This document shows positions 1 to 8,357 of a DNA stretch of 64,000 nt, piece after piece. The stretch is taken from NCBI GenBank assembly GCA_045535505.1, contig JAZSLU010000023.1, positions 119,420 through 183,419 of the forward strand, in the 5' to 3' direction. How positions within the stretch are numbered: position 1 is the first letter of the stretch; every line of letters begins with the position of its first letter. The position numbers were made by a program, and so were the translations under genes. The stretch is from CAKSST01 sp045535505 (GTDB taxonomy: Bacteria; Bacillota; Clostridia; Oscillospirales; Acutalibacteraceae). The notes under the pieces are model-generated. The model made no database searches, was not told the DNA's origin, and saw only the letters and a list, made by a program, of their open reading frames with translations.

Positions 1-1
1 C

Positions 2-637
2 GAGTATGCGCGCACAGGCTTTTTTGAGCTTTGCACTGCCATCGCTTTTTCGATTTCGATAATTTTCTTTTGTATATTGTGTGTAAAAAAAGCCAACTCA
101 AAATTGCCAGTCGGCATAAGAATTATGTTGAGCGTTTTTATAGGCTGTAATTTTATAATGATTGCTTCTGCATTTTATAGAATGCTTAACTACATACAGG
201 TTTATGACCTTACCGTAAAACGCTTTTTGGTAACCTGGCTTATTGTGATTTTTGCCGTTTGTATGCTGGGCGCTTTAATAAAATTGTGGAGCATAAAATA
301 TCACATTATAAAGCACATTGCCGTAACTGTTATTGTGATGACAATTATTCTTAATTTTGTTAACATTAATTCGTCTATTGCATATTACAACGTAAACAAA
401 CACATTGAAAACGTATCAAACGGACAAGAAAGCCATTTAGACGTAGATTATCTGCGCAAATTAGGCACAGGCGCGACACCAGCAACCTACCGCCTATTGC
501 GAAAAGGCGGTAAAAACACCCGATATTTAGCACTGGAATTGCTAAAAATGCAAAGTGAAGACCTAAAGCAAAAAGAATTAGAAACTTATTGCCTTACTGA
601 CATTACGGCAAAAAAATATCTTGAATATTTTTCTTGA
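2..637 (+). CDS. DUF4173-type membrane protein, 3' part
   Basis: The reading frame is open from the window edge, so only the last 211 residues are visible. It opens with the motif EYARTGFFEL, followed by four hydrophobic segments (about residues 12-26, 38-55, 74-93, 100-118), the motif YDLTVKRF, then SIAYYNVNKHIE and a soluble tail that begins LDVDYLRKLG. These motifs are those I associate with the DUF4173/DUF4153 family of uncharacterised multi-pass proteins. The ATG-like start that can be placed inside this stretch (TTG at 77) is not credible because the family motif lies upstream of it. Function is unknown; it is often encoded near two-component or stress genes, which are outside this window. 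Confidence 0.7.
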   Translation, partial: EYARTGFFELCTAIAFSISIIFFCILCVKKANSKLPVGIRIMLSVFIGCNFIMIASAFYRMLNYIQVYDLTVKRFLVTWLIVIFAVCMLGALIKLWSIKYHIIKHIAVTVIVMTIILNFVNINSSIAYYNVNKHIENVSNGQESHLDVDYLRKLGTGATPATYRLLRKGGKNTRYLALELLKMQSEDLKQKELETYCLTDITAKKYLEYFS

Positions 638-665
638 CATTAACCATATAAAAATATAGTATTAT
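634..665 (+). promoter_or_regulatory. Promoter for the 84-residue gene
   Basis: A perfect -35 TTGACA (634-639) overlaps the stop codon of the upstream gene. 17 bases on is TAGTAT (657-662), within TATAGTATTAT. The start codon lies about 40 bases downstream. Confidence 0.6.
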
Positions 666-704
666 CCTTGTAAATACTTTTTTCTAATTGGAGGTACGTA
701 ATTT

Positions 705-959
705 ATGGCAGAAATATTTAAAATGCATGATATCGATTTTGATGATTTTATAAAAGCGGTTGATACCTGCAAGGGTGACGTTTTTTTAGAAACTGCTGAC
801 GGCGACGTTCTTAACTTAAAATCTAAACTTTGCCAGATTGTAGGTCTTACAACCATACTTAAAGGCGCACAGATTTCAGAGGCAAGAATTCGCTGTACAA
901 ACCCCGAAGACGAAACCCTGCTTTTTAGATTTAACCTTTATCGTAAATTGCCCGAATAA
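705..959 (+). CDS. Small conserved hypothetical protein
   Basis: An 84-residue soluble acidic protein with GGAGGT 9 bases before the ATG. The central segment GDVFLETADGDVLNLKSKL recurs, as far as I remember, in small Clostridia proteins that databases sometimes label 'polyA polymerase', a label not supported by anything visible here. No signal peptide, membrane segment or catalytic motif is seen. It has its own promoter and a strong terminator, so it is a monocistronic unit. Function unknown. Confidence 0.75.
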   Translation: MAEIFKMHDIDFDDFIKAVDTCKGDVFLETADGDVLNLKSKLCQIVGLTTILKGAQISEARIRCTNPEDETLLFRFNLYRKLPE

Positions 960-960
960 C

Positions 961-994
961 AAAAAGCGTTCAGCCGTTGGCTGAACGCTTTTTT
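961..994 (+). terminator. Rho-independent terminator
   Basis: AAAAGCGTTCAGCC, loop GTT, GGCTGAACGC, then six T, directly after the stop codon of the 84-residue gene. Confidence 0.9.
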
Positions 995-1004
995 AATGCA
1001 AAAT

Positions 1005-1220
1005 TCAAAATGCTAAATGTAAAATTAATGTGCGGCTTCGCCGCAGATTATAAATATAACTTTCTTTATATAAATTTTCGCTTTTATAATTCAATATTTG
1101 GAGCAACATTTTAGCACCTGTACAAAAACCGTCAATATAACGTTCTTGTTCGCTGCCACTCTTAATAAATTTTTGTGCAGGTTCGATATTCACATTATAT
1201 AATTCTTTTAAAATACACAT
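1005..1220 (-). CDS. DUF6809-like small protein
   Basis: A 71-residue protein whose start MCILKELYNVNIEPAQ matches the 'xILKELYxGNIxP' opening of the DUF6809 family, small proteins common in Clostridia genomes and mobile elements. The ATG at 1220 is preferred over the longer frame because TAGGAGT lies 6 bases upstream. The last dozen codons run through a short GC-rich hairpin (TGCGGC-TTC-GCCGCA on the plus strand, 1031-1045), so the natural C-terminus may have been replaced by intergenic sequence. It is divergent from the XRE gene at 1301. Role unknown. Confidence 0.6.
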   Translation of the reverse strand: MCILKELYNVNIEPAQKFIKSGSEQERYIDGFCTGAKMLLQILNYKSENLYKESYIYNLRRSRTLILHLAF

Positions 1221-1250
1221 ATCACTACTCCTAAATAATATTTTATAAAA

Positions 1251-1280
1251 ACTATAGTGCATTATCCGCTATGGTATAGT
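1251..1280. promoter_or_regulatory. Candidate operator between divergent genes
   Basis: Half-sites ACTATA (1251-1256) and TATAGT (1275-1280) form an inverted repeat centred between the DUF6809 gene and the XRE gene. It is placed where an XRE repressor could control both. Inference from symmetry and position only. Confidence 0.35.
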
Positions 1281-1300
1281 TTTAACAAGGGAGTGTTTTT

Positions 1301-1516
1301 ATGCTTTATCAACGAATTAGAAGTTTACGTGAAGACAAGGATTTAACACAACAAAAAATGGGTGAAATTCTTTCCTGCAGTCAGCGCGTTTACAGCAACT
1401 ATGAACGTGGAGAACTTGATATACCAACAGAAATATTGATAAAATTAGCAGATTTTCATAACGTTTCGGTAGATTATCTTTTGAACAGAACGGACAAAAA
1501 AGATTTCCATAAATAA
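1301..1516 (+). CDS. XRE-family transcriptional regulator
   Basis: A 71-residue protein made of a single Cro/C1-type helix-turn-helix (residues about 4-60): RIRSLREDKDLTQQKMGEIL, recognition helix around SQRVYSNYERGE, then LADFHNVSVDYLL. GGGAG lies 8 bases before the ATG. It is divergent from the DUF6809 gene with an inverted repeat between them, so it probably regulates itself and that neighbour. Cytoplasmic DNA-binding protein; target not shown. Confidence 0.85.
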   Translation: MLYQRIRSLREDKDLTQQKMGEILSCSQRVYSNYERGELDIPTEILIKLADFHNVSVDYLLNRTDKKDFHK

Positions 1517-1546
1517 AAACCGGTCGGAAATTTCCGACCGGTTTTT
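1515..1546. terminator. Bidirectional terminator
   Basis: A perfect 32-base palindrome: AAAAACCGGTCGGAAA and its exact complement. It sits between convergent genes (XRE ending at 1516, nif3 ending at 1549) and has A and T runs on both sides, so it can end transcription from either. Confidence 0.9.
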
Positions 1547-1548
1547 AT

Positions 1549-2292
1549 TTAGAATTTTATATAATCATCTATAACGGGAACAAATTCGATGTCGCCAAAC
1601 TGCTTTGAAAGAGCGTTGCAAAGGGGTTTTATAACAACCGCTTCGGTTGGATAATGACCCGCATCGAAAACCGATACGCCCATATTGTGCGCATCAACAA
1701 AAATGTTATGCTTAATATCACCGCACAAAATACCGTCGGCGCCGTATTTTACGGCATCATACAAATATCCACCCGCGCTGCCCGAAAAGACAGCAAGGGT
1801 TTTTATTTTATTTTCGCCTGTATATTTAACCTTTGTGCCGAGTGCGCTTGACGCCAATGCAGCCACTTCTTTAGCGGTTTTTTGGCTATCAAAGCGGCAA
1901 AGCCTTCCTTGGTAGCCGTCCCCGCAAATAAAAGTTTCAAACTCGTTAAAACCTAACGCTTTGCAAAGGCAATCAGTAACACCGCCTTTTGAAATATCAA
2001 GATTAGTGTGTGCACAAATTATTGCTATACCGTTTTTAATAAGCTCAAAAACTACGCTGTTTTGATTAACGCTTTTAAGGGGGTCAAAAATGACAGGGTG
2101 ATGTGAAATTATTAGGTCTGCACCCATATCTTTTGCCTTTCTTATTCCGTCTTGCGTACAGTCAAGCATAACTGCAACTTTGCCAACATTTGCGGCTGTG
2201 TCCCCCACCAAAATGCCAACGTTATCGAAGTCACAAGCGGTATCAAAAGGACACATAACATTCAGCGCATTATAAATATCACGTACCGTCAT
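1549..2292 (-). CDS. Nif3-like dinuclear metal centre protein
   Basis: A 247-residue protein of the Nif3/DUF34 family (YqfO-like, the short form without the inserted domain). Metal ligands are visible: ISHHP (residues about 62-66), CAHTNLD (about 93-99) and the C-terminal GHYPTEAV. The family forms a hexameric ring with two metals per subunit; proposed roles include GTP cyclohydrolase-I-like and metal-chaperone activity, none firmly settled. Its ATG overlaps the glnS stop as TAATG, so it is translationally coupled to glnS. In many Firmicutes nif3 follows trmK; here trmK is 44 kb away. Confidence 0.9.
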   Translation of the reverse strand: MTVRDIYNALNVMCPFDTACDFDNVGILVGDTAANVGKVAVMLDCTQDGIRKAKDMGADLIISHHPVIFDPLKSVNQNSVVFELIKNGIAIICAHTNLDISKGGVTDCLCKALGFNEFETFICGDGYQGRLCRFDSQKTAKEVAALASSALGTKVKYTGENKIKTLAVFSGSAGGYLYDAVKYGADGILCGDIKHNIFVDAHNMGVSVFDAGHYPTEAVVIKPLCNALSKQFGDIEFVPVIDDYIKF

Positions 2293-3971
2293 TATTTTAC
2301 ACCTTTGGGATTAAATGAATCTTTTAATGCAACTGTGCGGTTAAAGATGGGTTTATCGGGTGTTGAATCTTTATCGGCGCAGAAATAACCCTGACGCATA
2401 AACTGATAGGTTGTTTTGCTGTCAGCAATTTCTTTAGGCAGGCGGCAATTTGTCAACACCTTTAAAGATTCAGGATTGAGGTTGTCTGCAAAGGATGCAA
2501 CCCCCTCCTCGTCAGAGGGATTTTCAACATTGAAAAGGCGGTCGTAAAGACGAACCTCGCCCAAAACGCTGTCAGCCGCACTTATCCAATGGATTGTGCC
2601 CTTAACCTTTCGTCCGTCGGGTGCTTCGCCACCGAAGCTTTCGGGGTCGTAGGTACAATGAACTGCGGTGATGTTTCCGTTTTCGTCGGTTTCGTGAGAG
2701 GCATACTTAATGAAATAAGCACCCTTTAATCGAACCTCTTTTTGAGGGCAAAGACGGAAGTATTTGCCGGGCGGGTCAAGCATAAAATCGCTACGCTCGA
2801 TATAAATTTCTTTTGTGAAAAGTGTTTTTGTTTTGGGAGCATCGGGGTTGTTGGGGTTTGAATCGTTCTCGACAACTTCGCATTTATCCTCGGGGTAGCC
2901 GTCGATAATAACTTTCAAGGGGTCAAGCACAGCCATTGCACGAGGTGCGTTCATGTTAAGCTCGTCACGAACACAAGACTCAAGCAACGCATAGTCAATA
3001 ACGCTGAAAGCCTTTGAAACACCGATTTTATCAACAAAATTGCGAACAGCAACAGCGGGATAACCACGGCGGCGCATACCGCAAATTGTTGCCATACGAG
3101 GATCATCCCAGCCTGAAACCAAGCCGTCATTAACAAGCTTTAAGCATTTGCGTTTGCTTGTTAATGTGTAGTTTACGTTCATTCGTGCAAACTCAATCTG
3201 ACGAGGCGGAGTGGGAATCTCTAATGCCTCCAAGAACCAGTTGTAAAGCGGACGATGATTTTCAAACTCTAAAGAGCAGAGCGAGTGTGTTACGCCCTCT
3301 TTTGCATCTGAAAGAGGATGAGCAAAATCATACATAGGATAAACGCACCACTTATCGCCTGTGCGGTGGTGAGGCACTTTCATTATGCGATAGATTATGG
3401 GGTCACGCATATTAAGATTGGGTGAAGCCATATCAATTTTGGCTCTAAGCACACGCTCACCGTTTTCAAACTCACCCGCAGTCATACGGCGAAACAGGTC
3501 AAGATTTTCTTCAATACTGCGGTTACGGTAGGGGCTTTCAATGCCGGGTTCGGTCAAAGTGCCACGATACTCGCGCATTTGGTCTGCTGTTAAATCACAA
3601 ACGAAGGCAAGACCTTTTTCAATAAGTTTTATTGCACATTCGTAAATATAATCAAAATAGTCAGATGCATAATAAACGTTGTCCCACTTAAAGCCAAGCC
3701 ACTGGATATCTTCCATTATGGCATCAACATACTCAACGTCCTCTTTGGTGGGGTTGGTATCGTCGAGGCGCAAATTACAACTTCCGTTATACTTTTGTGC
3801 TGTACCGAAGTCAATGCAAATGGCTTTAGCGTGACCGATATGCAAATATCCATTAGGCTCAGGCGGGAAACGGGTTTGAACGTGTGAGTAAACACCCTCG
3901 CGCAAGTCCTCATCAATAAAATCGTGTATGAAGTTTGAGGTTGTAGAAACCAATTCTTTATTTTCTTCCAT
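2292..3971 (-). CDS. glnS: Glutaminyl-tRNA synthetase
   Basis: A 559-residue class I synthetase that charges tRNA-Gln with glutamine. The signature PPEPNGYLHIGHAKAI is at about residues 36-51 and the KMSKS-equivalent LTSKRKCL at about 270-277; the anticodon-binding beta-barrels form the C-terminal third. AGGAGG lies just before the ATG. GlnRS is a eukaryote-derived enzyme found in a minority of Firmicutes, most of which use GatCAB instead, so this copy is probably an old transfer. It follows gltX by 13 bases and is coupled to nif3, giving a gltX-glnS-nif3 operon. Confidence 0.97.
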   Translation of the reverse strand: MEENKELVSTTSNFIHDFIDEDLREGVYSHVQTRFPPEPNGYLHIGHAKAICIDFGTAQKYNGSCNLRLDDTNPTKEDVEYVDAIMEDIQWLGFKWDNVYYASDYFDYIYECAIKLIEKGLAFVCDLTADQMREYRGTLTEPGIESPYRNRSIEENLDLFRRMTAGEFENGERVLRAKIDMASPNLNMRDPIIYRIMKVPHHRTGDKWCVYPMYDFAHPLSDAKEGVTHSLCSLEFENHRPLYNWFLEALEIPTPPRQIEFARMNVNYTLTSKRKCLKLVNDGLVSGWDDPRMATICGMRRRGYPAVAVRNFVDKIGVSKAFSVIDYALLESCVRDELNMNAPRAMAVLDPLKVIIDGYPEDKCEVVENDSNPNNPDAPKTKTLFTKEIYIERSDFMLDPPGKYFRLCPQKEVRLKGAYFIKYASHETDENGNITAVHCTYDPESFGGEAPDGRKVKGTIHWISAADSVLGEVRLYDRLFNVENPSDEEGVASFADNLNPESLKVLTNCRLPKEIADSKTTYQFMRQGYFCADKDSTPDKPIFNRTVALKDSFNPKGVK

Positions 3972-3984
3972 ATTAGCCGTCCTC

Positions 3985-5640
3985 CTAAAGTGAAATGCTA
4001 TCAGCTTTTGCCGTTATACGTGCAATACATTTTTCATAACCCAAAACCTGCATTATTGAATAAAGGTCGGGCGTGTTGCGTCTGCCTGTTATTGCAATAC
4101 GAATTACCGTGCTGACATCACCCACACTGCCTTTATAGGCATCGGGGTTTGCTTTATAAGCAGATGTTTCTGCCGCGAAACCCAAAGGCTCACAGATGCT
4201 TTTTATGCGGTCAAACCATTGTTGACGGTCATCTGCAGCGGTATAGGTTGCTTTGTAAGCCTCTAAAATTGCTTTTGCATCACATGGAGCAATTTTCTCG
4301 GGAATTTCGTCTTGATGCTGGAAAAGCTCCTCATAAAAATATGCACTGTACTGCTTTGCTTCGTCCCATTTTGCAATATCTTTGCGGGGTTTGGGCACAT
4401 CACGGTCAATGGCAAACACGCTTCTTGTATAGTCGGCATCGGCGGTAAGAATATTGTAATAATCCTTATCAAACTCATTAGCCCAAAGCGTTAAGCGGTC
4501 ATAAACCGTTTTGGAATCCATTTTGCAGACAATGTTTTTGCTGACGTCTATAAGTTTATTTTCGTCAAACAATGCGCCCGAAACGCTTAATTTTTTGAAA
4601 GAAAATTTATAATCTTTTCTTTTTGCATCGGGGTTGCCTTTGCGCCAGGCTTCAAAGTCCGACGCCATAACCGTCATAAGATATTCGGTAACGCTCTCGC
4701 ACTCAAATCCGCGCTCGGCGAAATATATTACCGCTGCCTCGGGGTCTTTGCGCTTTGAAATTTTGCGTTTGCCTCCGTTATCAGATTTAAGCAAAGGTGC
4801 AACATGTGCATATTTTGGCGCTTTGAAGCCCAAAAGTTTAAACAACTGCAAATGCTTGGGTGTTGATGAAATCCACTCGTCACCACGAATAACGTGGGTG
4901 GTATGCATAAGGTGGTCGTCAACTGCATGTGCAAAATGATACGTGGGAATGCCGTCAGATTTTAAAATAACAAAGTCTTCATCGTTTTCGGGCATTTCTA
5001 TTTTGCCTTTTATGCAGTCTTCAAAAACAATGCGGTTTTCTTCACTGCCGGGCGATTTTAATCTTACAACAAACTGTTTGCCCTGTTCTATAAGCGCTTT
5101 CGCTTGTTCGACTGTAATATCACGATATTTTGCCCATTTACCGTAACAGCCTGTTCTCACCTTTGCGGCTTCCTGCTCGGCTCTGATTGCGGTTAATTCT
5201 TCCTCTGTGCAAAAGCATGGGTATGCAAGACCTTGTCTTATAAGACTTGCGGCATAAGCGTGGTATATCTCGCCGCGTTCGCTTTGGCGGTACGGGCCGT
5301 AGTCACCCTTTATTTCGTTAGCCGATACAAAGCCCTCGTCGATTTTAACACCAAAACGCTCAAGTCCGCTTATGATATTTTCAACACCGCCCTCAACCTC
5401 ACGTTTTTTGTCGGTATCTTCTATACGGGTGTAGAAAATTCCGTTTGAGGTGTCGGCAACAATACGGTTAACAAGAGCCATATACAATACACCCAAATGC
5501 AAATAACCTGTAGGGCTTGGCGCTACACGGGTAACACGAGCGCCCTCAGGCAGATTTCTTTGCGGGTACATATCTTCGTAATATTCTGTTGTTTTACTAT
5601 TTGGCAACAAAAGTTGAGCCATTTGTTCAAAATTATTCAT
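3985..5640 (-). CDS. gltX: Glutamyl-tRNA synthetase
   Basis: A 551-residue class I synthetase for glutamate. RVAPSPTGYLHLG (about residues 36-48) is the HIGH region and KISKRKDPEA (about 300-309) the KMSKS region; the helical anticodon domain fills the C-terminus. A TTG at 5655 would add MTGAL, but AGGAG lies 6 bases before the ATG at 5640, which is chosen. Because glnS follows 13 bases downstream, this GluRS is probably discriminating (charging tRNA-Glu only); that is inference from context. It belongs to a leftward series with the upstream phosphatase gene 11 bases away. Confidence 0.95.
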   Translation of the reverse strand: MNNFEQMAQLLLPNSKTTEYYEDMYPQRNLPEGARVTRVAPSPTGYLHLGVLYMALVNRIVADTSNGIFYTRIEDTDKKREVEGGVENIISGLERFGVKIDEGFVSANEIKGDYGPYRQSERGEIYHAYAASLIRQGLAYPCFCTEEELTAIRAEQEAAKVRTGCYGKWAKYRDITVEQAKALIEQGKQFVVRLKSPGSEENRIVFEDCIKGKIEMPENDEDFVILKSDGIPTYHFAHAVDDHLMHTTHVIRGDEWISSTPKHLQLFKLLGFKAPKYAHVAPLLKSDNGGKRKISKRKDPEAAVIYFAERGFECESVTEYLMTVMASDFEAWRKGNPDAKRKDYKFSFKKLSVSGALFDENKLIDVSKNIVCKMDSKTVYDRLTLWANEFDKDYYNILTADADYTRSVFAIDRDVPKPRKDIAKWDEAKQYSAYFYEELFQHQDEIPEKIAPCDAKAILEAYKATYTAADDRQQWFDRIKSICEPLGFAAETSAYKANPDAYKGSVGDVSTVIRIAITGRRNTPDLYSIMQVLGYEKCIARITAKADSISL

Positions 5641-5651
5641 AAGTGCTCCTG

Positions 5652-6272
5652 TCAATCTTTATTGGGATACGGAATTAGGTCAATTACTTCAACAACGCCA
5701 CTGCGTTGGTAAACGGTAGGTGTGACAAGCAATGTGTAACCAAAGCCTGCATCGCAACCCCATTCAAACGCTCTGCGCTGCGGCAACGCACAAGATGCAA
5801 GTAAGGTTGTCATAACGCCGCCGTGTAATATAACGGCTCCCGACGTTTCGCCTTTGCGCATTAGGTCAATAACTATTTGATTAAACCCTAAAACAACCCT
5901 TTTTTGAAAGTCCTCATTGCTCTCACCGTTAGGGGGCGCGGGCATTTTGCCGCTAACCCAAGCCGTAAAGTCAGGTCTTGAATCAAGCTGTTCGCCTGTT
6001 TTACCCTCAAAATCGCCAAAATCATACTCGGTCAGGTTATCAACCGTTTGAATTTCTCGCTCGGGGTAAAGAATTTGAGCTGTTTGAACACAACGTTGCA
6101 AAGGGCCTGAATATATTACACTTGCATCAGGATAGGTGTAGGTTTTGCGTAATTTTTTTAGTTCTTTGACCGATTGGGGCGTTAAAGCAAGGTCGGTTCT
6201 GCCGATGTATCTTCCCTGCTCGTTAGCTTCGGTAAGACCGTGTCTTATAAGATGAATTTTATACGTCTTCAT
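5652..6272 (-). CDS. Histidine phosphatase family protein
   Basis: A 206-residue protein with the RHG motif HLIRHGLTEAN (about residues 6-16), the second active-site arginine in YSGPLQRCVQTA, the catalytic acid region around NLTEYDFGDFEGKT, and the second histidine in ILHGGVM. This is the phosphoglycerate mutase/CobC/alpha-ribazole phosphatase superfamily; substrate cannot be told from sequence. GGAGG before the ATG at 6272 decides the start, which lies inside the end of hemW (14-base overlap). Cytoplasmic. Confidence 0.88.
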   Translation of the reverse strand: MKTYKIHLIRHGLTEANEQGRYIGRTDLALTPQSVKELKKLRKTYTYPDASVIYSGPLQRCVQTAQILYPEREIQTVDNLTEYDFGDFEGKTGEQLDSRPDFTAWVSGKMPAPPNGESNEDFQKRVVLGFNQIVIDLMRKGETSGAVILHGGVMTTLLASCALPQRRAFEWGCDAGFGYTLLVTPTVYQRSGVVEVIDLIPYPNKD

Positions 6273-7362
6273 AAAGGCCTCCGATAATTGTGTTTGAAAC
6301 CAAAAATCCTTTTTGAGTAATGCGAGCCGAATTTTCGTTAATTTCCATAAAACCGTCTTGGGCAAATTTTTGTGCTTTTTTTATAAATTTTTGCGACGGC
6401 GCTCTGCCAAAGCGGCTTTCAAACTCGTCAAACCGAATTCCGTCACTAAGGCGAAGCCTTAACATCGCATATTCATGGGCTGTGCCGCCAATATCGTCAA
6501 AAACCATTTGAGGATTGGTTAAAAATTTTTCAATATCGGCATCAAAATAATATCTTTTGCCGTCAATAAAGGAGTGTGCGGCGGGACCCAATCCCAAATA
6601 TTCGTCGCAGTTCCAATATTTTAGGTTGTGTCGGCTTTGTTTTCCTTTTTTTGCAAAGTTGGATATTTCATATTGCTCATATCCGTTTTGTTGCAAATAT
6701 TGGCAAGTTAATGTATAAAACTCTGCCGTTTGCTCTTCGCCAGGCAGATTTAAAACCTCTTTTTTACTATAAAAAGGGGTGTTGTTTTCAATTTTTAAAA
6801 TGTAGGCAGAAATATGGTCGGGTTGCATTTTGATAAATTGTTCAAGTGTTTGCTTTATGCTTTTTTGTGTCTGGTTTGGAATGCCCAGCATTAAATCGAC
6901 CGATATGTTTTTAAATCCCGCTTTTGTGGCAATCTCTACGGTTTTTTTCACATCTGAAAAGCTGTGTCTTCTGCCCAAAATTTCAAGTTCACTGTCAATG
7001 GCGCTTTGTACGCCTATTGACAGACGGTTTGTCCCTGCATTTAAAAGTTTAGAAAAAAGCTGTTCAAGGTTATCGGCGGGATTAGCTTCAACCGTAATTT
7101 CTGCATCTTGGGTTAAAGCAAAACTTTGTTTGGTTTGATTTATAAGTTCAACAAGACCATCACCCAAAAGAGTGGGTGTGCCGCCGCCGAAATATAAAGT
7201 ATCAATAGGGCGGGTTATACGCCCGCCCCATATTTTAAGTTGCTTTTTTACCGCTTGTACATAAGAGTTTGTGTCTTTGTTACAAAGCGAATAAAAATCA
7301 CAATACCCGCATTTGCTTTTGCAAAAGGGAACGTGAACGTAAATGCCCAGAGGGTTATGCAA
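6259..7362 (-). CDS. hemW: HemW, radical SAM haem chaperone-like protein
   Basis: A 367-residue radical SAM protein. The cluster motif is in VHVPFCKSKCGYCDFYS (C-x3-C-x2-C, residues about 9-25), followed by LYFGGGTPTLL (SAM-binding) and the HemW C-terminal domain. Formerly called oxygen-independent coproporphyrinogen oxidase; HemW lacks the extra cysteine of HemN and acts as a haem chaperone. The start is a TTG at 7362 inside the end of pduL, with GGGTGA 8 bases upstream; an ATG start is not available before the cluster motif. It is coupled to pduL and to the following phosphatase. Confidence 0.92.
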   Translation of the reverse strand: MHNPLGIYVHVPFCKSKCGYCDFYSLCNKDTNSYVQAVKKQLKIWGGRITRPIDTLYFGGGTPTLLGDGLVELINQTKQSFALTQDAEITVEANPADNLEQLFSKLLNAGTNRLSIGVQSAIDSELEILGRRHSFSDVKKTVEIATKAGFKNISVDLMLGIPNQTQKSIKQTLEQFIKMQPDHISAYILKIENNTPFYSKKEVLNLPGEEQTAEFYTLTCQYLQQNGYEQYEISNFAKKGKQSRHNLKYWNCDEYLGLGPAAHSFIDGKRYYFDADIEKFLTNPQMVFDDIGGTAHEYAMLRLRLSDGIRFDEFESRFGRAPSQKFIKKAQKFAQDGFMEINENSARITQKGFLVSNTIIGGLYEDV

Positions 7363-7930
7363 TTACTTCACCCATGCAATCTCTGGGAAGAGCTGCAGCG
7401 TTTGATTCATCGGTGTCGATATGCATTGCTGCTGCAAATTTATCACTAACACGAACAACAACATCACCAAATGTGAGTGAACGGTCGTCAGACTCGATTT
7501 TAACATTAACAATCTGCTTGTCCTCTACGCCCATGGCTTGTGCATCGGCAGGAGTTAAGTGTATATGACGTTTTGCTGCGATAACGCCCTCAGCAATTTC
7601 TACCTCGCCGCAAGGACCAACAAGTTTGCAACCGCCGCTACCTGCAACATCGCCTGATTCACGAACAGGAGCCGAAACACCGATTGAACGAGCATCGGTG
7701 AGTGAAAGCTCAACCTGTGTAGCAGGACGTGTGGGGCCAAGAATTGAAACGTTTGCAAGTTCTTTTTTAGGACCTACAACGGTTACTCTCTCTTCGCAAG
7801 CGTACTGACCGGGCTGTGAAAGGTCTTTTTTTGGGGTAAGCTGATAGCCCTTGCCAAAAAGAACCTCCAGATGCTCTTGAGTGATGTGAATGTGACGTGC
7901 TGAAACTTCAACTAAAACTTTGTTTGACAT
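7355..7930 (-). CDS. pduL: PduL-type phosphotransacylase
   Basis: A 191-residue protein with two PduL halves. Zinc-binding histidines are in VSARHIHIT (residues about 8-16) and AAKRHIHLTP (about 117-126). PduL interconverts acyl-CoA and acyl phosphate (EC 2.3.1.222 and 2.3.1.8) and replaces Pta in many anaerobes. There is no N-terminal encapsulation peptide and no microcompartment shell gene nearby, so this is likely the housekeeping cytoplasmic acetate/propionate form. AGAGGAG lies before the ATG; the promoter at 7977-8004 is well formed. hemW overlaps its 3' end by 8 bases. Confidence 0.93.
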   Translation of the reverse strand: MSNKVLVEVSARHIHITQEHLEVLFGKGYQLTPKKDLSQPGQYACEERVTVVGPKKELANVSILGPTRPATQVELSLTDARSIGVSAPVRESGDVAGSGGCKLVGPCGEVEIAEGVIAAKRHIHLTPADAQAMGVEDKQIVNVKIESDDRSLTFGDVVVRVSDKFAAAMHIDTDESNAAALPRDCMGEVIA

Positions 7931-7976
7931 AAATTTTTCTCCTCTTGTAAAATTAATATATATTATATCAAGTATT

Positions 7977-8004
7977 ATTATATACGACGTTACAAATTTT
8001 TCAA
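7977..8004 (-). promoter_or_regulatory. Promoter for pduL-hemW-phosphatase
   Basis: On the minus strand TTGAAA (8004-7999), a 16-base spacer, then perfect TATAAT (7982-7977), about 45 bases before the pduL start. Confidence 0.6.
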
Positions 8005-8010
8005 GTAAAA

Positions 8011-8048
8011 AATAAGCGGGTCTTAAAAAATTTTAAGACCCGCTTATT
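8011..8048 (-). terminator. Terminator of the ferredoxin gene
   Basis: An 18-base perfect inverted repeat (AATAAGCGGGTCTTAAAA and complement) with a U-rich run on the minus-strand side. It follows the ferredoxin stop by about 50 bases. Confidence 0.85.
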
Positions 8049-8097
8049 ATATTTTTAGGGGCATGTAGCCAAAGCTATGTAATCCCCTTGCATCAAA

Positions 8098-8271
8098 TTA
8101 TTCAGCAGATGCGATAGCTGAAACAGGGCATGACTCAGCACAAGCGCCGCAATCACAGCAAAGTTCAGGATCAATATTGAATTGATCTTCACCCTCGCTG
8201 ATAGCCTCGCAAGGACAGTCAGCTGCACAAGCGCCGCATTTAATGCACTCGTCAGAAATTTTATATGCCAC
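8098..8271 (-). CDS. 2[4Fe-4S] ferredoxin
   Basis: A 57-residue clostridial-type ferredoxin. Two C-x2-C-x2-C-x3-C motifs are seen: CIKCGACAADCP (residues about 9-20) and CCDCGACAESCP (about 37-48). It carries low-potential electrons for pyruvate:ferredoxin oxidoreductase, hydrogenase and radical SAM reactions. The start is a GTG at 8271, chosen because GGAGGTG lies 8 bases upstream; longer frames add an unrelated N-terminus. It is monocistronic, with its own promoter and terminator. Confidence 0.93.
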   Translation of the reverse strand: MAYKISDECIKCGACAADCPCEAISEGEDQFNIDPELCCDCGACAESCPVSAIASAE

Positions 8272-8300
8272 TGAAAACACCTCCAAATAATTATAAACAC

Positions 8301-8329
8301 ATTTTAACAGTAAGCACTGCAAAAATCAA
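8301..8329 (-). promoter_or_regulatory. Promoter for ferredoxin
   Basis: Minus strand TTGATT (8329-8324), 17-base spacer, TAAAAT (8306-8301), about 30 bases before the GTG start. Confidence 0.5.
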
Positions 8330-8357
8330 GAAAATATTACACAAAAGTCAAAAAATA

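Noticed and set aside
1031..1045. Hairpin TGCGGC-TTC-GCCGCA as a terminator
   Set aside because: No T run on either side; it lies within the last codons of the DUF6809 gene and may only be a stray repeat.
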